Positions 59,801 to 64,000 of a stretch of 64,000 nt of DNA are shown piece after piece (within the stretch, counting starts at the first letter, position 1; each line of letters begins with the position of its first letter). The DNA comes from Diphasiastrum complanatum (Eukaryota; Streptophyta; Lycopodiopsida; Lycopodiales; Lycopodiaceae): contig CM055102.1 in assembly GCA_029204225.1 (NCBI GenBank), positions 39,259,014 to 39,323,013 on the forward strand, written 5' to 3'. A model generated the notes under the pieces. It searched no databases and had not been told where the DNA came from. It saw only the letters and a program-made list of their open reading frames with translations. The position numbers and the translations under genes are program-made.

Positions 59801-61680
59801 CTCGTGGGTCCCTGCAAAGCATTCATTTATTTTGAAGGATTAAAGCAATTCAAGCCACATGTTTCATTTTTAGAGTGTAGGTTCAATCTCCACTATTGAA
59901 ATTTCAAGATATGGAATTAACTTGATAGAGCCTACATGTTATGCAAAATCCAAGAATTATAGGGAGGGTTAACTAAGCTTTCAATGACCTTCAATAATTC
60001 ATTATGGATAGCTCCACTAGGAAAAGAGCTAAATTTGAATGACATTTCTTCCTTCCAATTTGGACCCTAAGTTTTTGTGATGGTAATTGGCTTTGGCATG
60101 TTCTATTGCCCAGACCCAAAAGTACCTATGTTGTCAAGCCCAACTATTCCAATAGAATATGATTGCATGTAATACTTCTCACTCAAATTTGTTATGAATT
60201 TTAGGAGTGGGTCAGAAGGTGCTGCAACTTTGTTAGGGAATTGACAATATACTAGAATAAGATGGAGTTGTAGGCACTGGTTTCCAAATATCTAATCAAT
60301 GCTGAAGACTGTTCTAAAAAACCAAGAACCGCTTTCTCAACAACCAAATCACAAAGATTAACAAGAAAGTTGTGTATTGTAAGAAGAATTGATGTATTGA
60401 CCTATAGGAGCAGCAGACAAGGACATGATTGTGGTGGACAAGAGTACAAGAGCACCACATACAAATTGCTGGTGCATAACATAACCTACAAAGTTTCTTC
60501 TGTTTTGATGTCTACAACAAACCGAATCATCTTTTAGCACATTGGGTGTGTTAAAGCAACTTCATGATTTACATTGATGAGAAGAGTTTGTTATATGTAT
60601 TACCGTTGAAGATTTTTACATCAGTAAGGTCTAAATAACGTCACTGATTACAAAACAGTCTCTTTACTGTTTCACTTGATTATTTGTGAGCTCTTTCATC
60701 CTCTAAAAGGCAATTATGCCACAATTAAGATGGCTACTAGGCATGTGGTTACAGAGAATATTTTTGGTAGTCATTGATGCTTTATGTCTCTAACCAAATG
60801 AGTAAACGTATAATGTTCTATCCTGAATATGTATTCATGAATTACTTTGTGAGACTTCAAGATGCAGGATGGAGGTGGAGGCAGGGTTAATGATGGCTTT
60901 AGGTTTAGCATGAAAACATTCCAGTCAGATATGTTCATCTCGCAATATTGGTAATGGAAATTTGATTGTAGAAAAACATTGAAAACTTATGTACAAGTTG
61001 AGGCTTAAGTAGCATCTCATCATTTTTTATGTACCAAAATATTCAAAATCCTCGAGACACTGAAAGCCTTGAACTTCATCCAGTGGCGAGAGGCCACGCC
61101 CGCACGGAACAAGCTCCTTAATATTTAATTTGCTGAAGAATGAATTCTTCAATGGCTTAAACAATCTGCAAAACTGGTAAGAGGTGCAAACACAGAACTA
61201 CAAACAAAAGTCCATTACAAATCTAACTATTACCACCTCTTGTAGTTTGTAGCACGTCCATTGACAAAATCAAGTTGTTGCAACACCAAAAGGCTCTTCT
61301 TATGCAGTACCTTCAAAAGTTTTTTTTCACTCAAATAAAAAAGTGGAGCTTGGTGACCCAACTGAGCTTCTGACCTATATTTTCACATAGTTATAGATCT
61401 AAAGCTACTAAACCTAACAGTGCTCTGCTATACATTGCAGCAAACTGTAACCATAATAGCAGCCAAATATATTACAATGGACAGGCCAGTCAAAGAACTT
61501 GAAAGAGGAGAAATTTTAACAAAAAAAATGCAATTGTCATGACAATAAGGGAACCTTAATGATTGTAAAACCCCTCTAATTTTTTGGCTAATCTTGCTTG
61601 AAAGATATAGAATATCAGGCATTTTCAGTAGCTTATAGATATCAAAACAGAAATTCAAATATCTAGAAAACTTCATATCT
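56886..61680. other. Gene-poor AT-rich stretch
   Basis: About 4.8 kb without coding homology on either strand. Minor items: a CT-rich patch at 57420-57480, a repeated TAGCTCTCGGGTAGAGAGA at 57876-57928, and a C-rich patch at 59370-59405. The last part is the 3' flank of the RabGAP gene. Confidence 0.5.
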
Positions 61681-62022
61681 GCTGACCATATTTACATCAA
61701 TAAGACATGAAAATAAACTGGTAAAAGTGAATTAACAGTTCCACAATTTTCAGTAACTGGTTGACTGTGAATCCTGGTACAGTTTGACCCCCTTATTTTC
61801 AAAAGTTCCAATTGCAGGCGGAGTTCCGGCCGGTATACATGCAGCCCATCTGCTGACCATATTTACATCAATTAGACATGAAAAGAAACTGGTAAAAAAT
61901 GAGTTAACAGTTTCACGATTTTCAGTAACTGGTTGACTCTGAATCCTGGTACAGTTCAATCCCCTTATTTTCAAAAGTTGCAATTGCAGGCGGAGTTCCG
62001 GCCGGTATACATGCAGCCCCTC
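61681..62022. repeat. 171-bp tandem duplication at the RabGAP 3' end
   Basis: Units 61681-61851 and 61852-62022 both start GCTGACCATATTTACATC and end at CATGCAGCCC. They carry about a dozen differences. The unit spans the last 30 or so codons, the stop and the start of the 3' UTR. Confidence 0.92.
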
Positions 62023-62258
62023 TCTCGCCAGCAAAGAGACACAGAGCTTCTGCATCCCGCAAAGTAGACTCCAGATCGATATGACCACTCAACTCATTGA
62101 TGAATTTAAGTAATGTATCGAACTCCATTTGCTCATCCATGATTTTTCGACGATATCGTTTGAGTATGGCAACACACATATACATATGAAAGTGCTCTGA
62201 CAGATGGTGCGTCCACAGTACCTCCCAAAGGCGCATTACGTTGTCATAATCGAATTCC
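61922..62258 (-). CDS. TBC-domain RabGAP (GYP7/TBC1D15-like), last exon
   Basis: Minus-strand exon after AAATAG, encoding EFDYDNVMRLWEVLWTHHLS, then HMYMCVAILKRYRRKIM and FDTLLKFINELSGHIDLEST. It ends GERGAACIPAGTPP and a short tail to TGA (61922). This is the C-terminal end of the TBC domain and its plant-typical tail in GYP7-like RabGAPs, which stimulate GTP hydrolysis by Rab GTPases in vesicle traffic. The final 30 or so codons are included in a tandem duplication, so a second in-frame-looking copy of the tail (61750-61840) lies downstream of the stop. Confidence 0.92.
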
Positions 62259-62540
62259 CTATTTCAAAGATGTAGCACAATCACAGTATGTAACATGAAA
62301 GACGAAAGGTGTGAACTGTAACCCCATCTTACTCGACCCTTATATCACAATAAACTTGCACGGCAGAAAGAAAAAGGTTTAATAACATAAAGAAAATTAA
62401 TTGACTTCTACCTTTGGGTGCCAAACAAAAGGTGGTTTCCAAAGTTGCAGCTAATGGTTAAAACCAGCAGAGCTCTGTTATCAATATTGTGAAATAAGAA
62501 ATATAACTGCCACAGTTATAAAATTTAGAGACCAACCTAC

Positions 62541-62641
62541 CTTTTGAATTGGATCAAGATCCAACGAAAACAAAAGAAGTAATTTAGGCAGTCAGCCTGT
62601 TTGAAGTAATCATGCAAAGGAGTATCCAAAAGCTGCACAAG
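62541..62641 (-). CDS. TBC-domain RabGAP, penultimate exon
   Basis: Between TTTTGCAG and GTAGGTTGG; encodes LVQLLDTPLHDYFKQADCLN and YFFCFRWILIQFK with AG left for a split Arg completed by the next exon. This is the TBC motif region with the conserved FCFRW..LIQFKREF block. Confidence 0.93.
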
Positions 62642-63612
62642 CTGCAAAAGCCAAGATCGATAAAGGTTATCTCACTTAGTACACACTACCAAACATATGA
62701 AGAATTAGAAAAACTGGAATGAAAACATCCAGGATTAAGTTGAAAATTAATGAAACTGAAATCCTTCCCTTTCAGTAAAAGCCAAACATCTCCCATATAG
62801 AGAAATTTGCTGGAGCTTCACAGTTAAAAGTTCTGGTAAGCAAGCACTTGGAGGTAATGAAGAGAATGTTTATTCAACTCCATTTACGTTAGTCTAGGTA
62901 CCTGCTTTCATGAAAGCCATACTCTATGTTTTTTTGTAATGATGAGCAAATAGCTGGAGGATTATTTTCTAGTATTATACAACATAGAAACGAGTGTTCC
63001 TCTCTAAATAATACCAAACTCCTAAACATAATGCACTCAGCTCAGCTGCACATGAGCTGAAAGTATCTATGTATTGGGTCTACTAACAGCGTCTTCTTCA
63101 AGGATTATAAAGTGGTATGGAAGATCCTTCACGTAAAAAGCCAAAAGGGTTTTGAGTAAGGTCAGATGAATAGAATGACAAATCCCATGCTACACAAGGA
63201 GTCTCATTTGAGGAGCATGAGCTGAAAGTAAAACAATGTCCTATGAATTGGCCTACTAAGAGCATCTCTTTCAAGGATTATGAAGTGGCCCAAAAAATCC
63301 GTCATGGAAAAACAGAATAACAAATCCCGCGCTACACAAGTGTTTTTGAACAACCCTATGGTTGTTTGGCTGAGGTCCAAACCAATGACTGGTCAGTGGA
63401 CTATGTAAATAACAAATAACCACTGAGGTTGACACTTATGGAACATATCCCACAATTTTCTTCAGTAGAGTCAGTTTAGCTCAACCAGAAATTCCCAAGT
63501 GCAAGGCCTTGTCTATGGAGATGCTCTGACAATAAAAAGAACTTTAATATGTAATAATTTAGCTCAAAAGTACTGTTTGCGGGTAATAAGCTGTTTAGAA
63601 GCTATGCATAAC

Positions 63613-63762
63613 CTTCAAAAGAGCCTGAAGTTGAGAGTGCATCCCATTTTGGTCACGGTGGAAGTTAGGAGCTAGTCGTTCCATGAGAGCTGCGAAGCAC
63701 CAAAATGACTCTGCTTCATCTTTCATTACGTAGAGGATTGGTGACAACAAGTCACTCATTCC
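63613..63762 (-). CDS. TBC-domain RabGAP, exon with QGMSDLLSP motif
   Basis: 150-nt exon, phase 0 at both ends, between TTTCAG and GTTATGC. Encodes GMSDLLSPILYVMKDEAESF then WCFAALMERLAPNF and RDQNGMHSQL. With the preceding exon it completes YCQGMSDLLSP, the TBC motif B that carries the catalytic glutamine finger (Q is the last codon of the upstream exon). Confidence 0.95.
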
Positions 63763-63867
63763 CTGAAAGCAATGCAACCGTACACCAACCGCCAGTTAGC
63801 TAATGAAGTCTATATTAACCCCATATTGATACAAAGACAAGAAGCACTCTATTCTTTGTTGAATTAC

Positions 63868-63984
63868 CTGGCAATACCCCAAATCAAAGTTGTAGAATGA
63901 ATAGGTGATTAGTATGTCACGTAGTAGGGTTATATTAGGATTTTCATCGTCAGCATAAAATGGCAAGGAGCGATCTGTGCGAAC
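63868..63984 (-). CDS. TBC-domain RabGAP, upstream exon (catalytic Gln)
   Basis: 117-nt exon, phase 0, between TTTTTCAG and GTAATTC. Encodes VRTDRSLPFYADDENPNITL then RDILITYSFYNFDLGYCQ. V-x-T-D-R is the start of TBC motif A. The arginine finger (IxxDxxR) would lie here (RTDRS). The rest of the gene continues beyond the window. Confidence 0.95.
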
Positions 63985-64000
63985 CTGAAAAATGATAATA

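Overview
This is a stretch of plant nuclear genome dominated by decayed transposable elements. The evidence for a land plant is: Ty1/copia primer-binding sites of the TGGTATCAGAGC type, a Ty3/gypsy TGGCG..GTTGCCG primer-binding site, a plant GYP7/TBC1D15-type RabGAP gene, a plant-type 14-3-3 exon, a CACTA-type CACTACAAGAA terminus, AT-rich introns and G-box promoter elements. The species cannot be told from the sequence. No prokaryotic operons, CRISPR arrays or rRNA/tRNA genes are visible.

Layout. From 1 to 7.7 kb there are two related copia elements: a gag-only copy with both LTRs (1-1454), and a gag-protease copy (about 3.96-7.72 kb) split by a 1.9 kb foldback-type insertion. A gypsy-like gag remnant follows at 8.78-9.35 kb, then small hairpin repeats. 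A third copia (about 10.6-14.3 kb) is flanked by inverted rather than direct LTR pieces. A CACTA end lies at about 15.3-15.7 kb. From 19.7 to 47.7 kb (minus strand) I can build a dispersed gene of unknown function. Five 5' exons between 46.46 and 31.98 kb join in phase, and a phase-consistent block of four exons lies at 21.87-19.71 kb. Its introns are stuffed with a copia (43.8-46.0 kb), five LINE pieces (36.7-42.2 kb plus; 23.9-27.04 kb minus), a hAT element with 8-bp target duplications (27.2-27.9 kb), a GA/CT satellite (28.1-28.8 kb), a 14-3-3 pseudogene, a TCGAG-rich minisatellite and a Helitron helicase remnant (29.2-30.5 kb).

From 47.8 to 61.6 kb there are copia remnants on both strands. 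The best preserved copia (52.59-56.89 kb) has both LTRs, and one reading frame runs through gag, protease and integrase, but its reverse transcriptase is deleted. The right edge (61.92-63.98 kb, minus) carries the last four exons of a TBC-domain RabGAP, with a 171-bp tandem duplication over its stop codon and 3' UTR.

The two real genes look like ordinary nuclear housekeeping-type genes. All the rest is transposon debris. The most interesting signals are: (i) a LINE family whose copies consistently abut (CT)n tracts in the same orientation and share a 3' end running into (TC)n, suggesting a microsatellite tail or microsatellite target preference; (ii) the 28-kb gene model with TE-filled introns; (iii) nonsense-only decay of several elements; and (iv) 14-3-3 and Helitron-helicase fragments joined by a short-period minisatellite.
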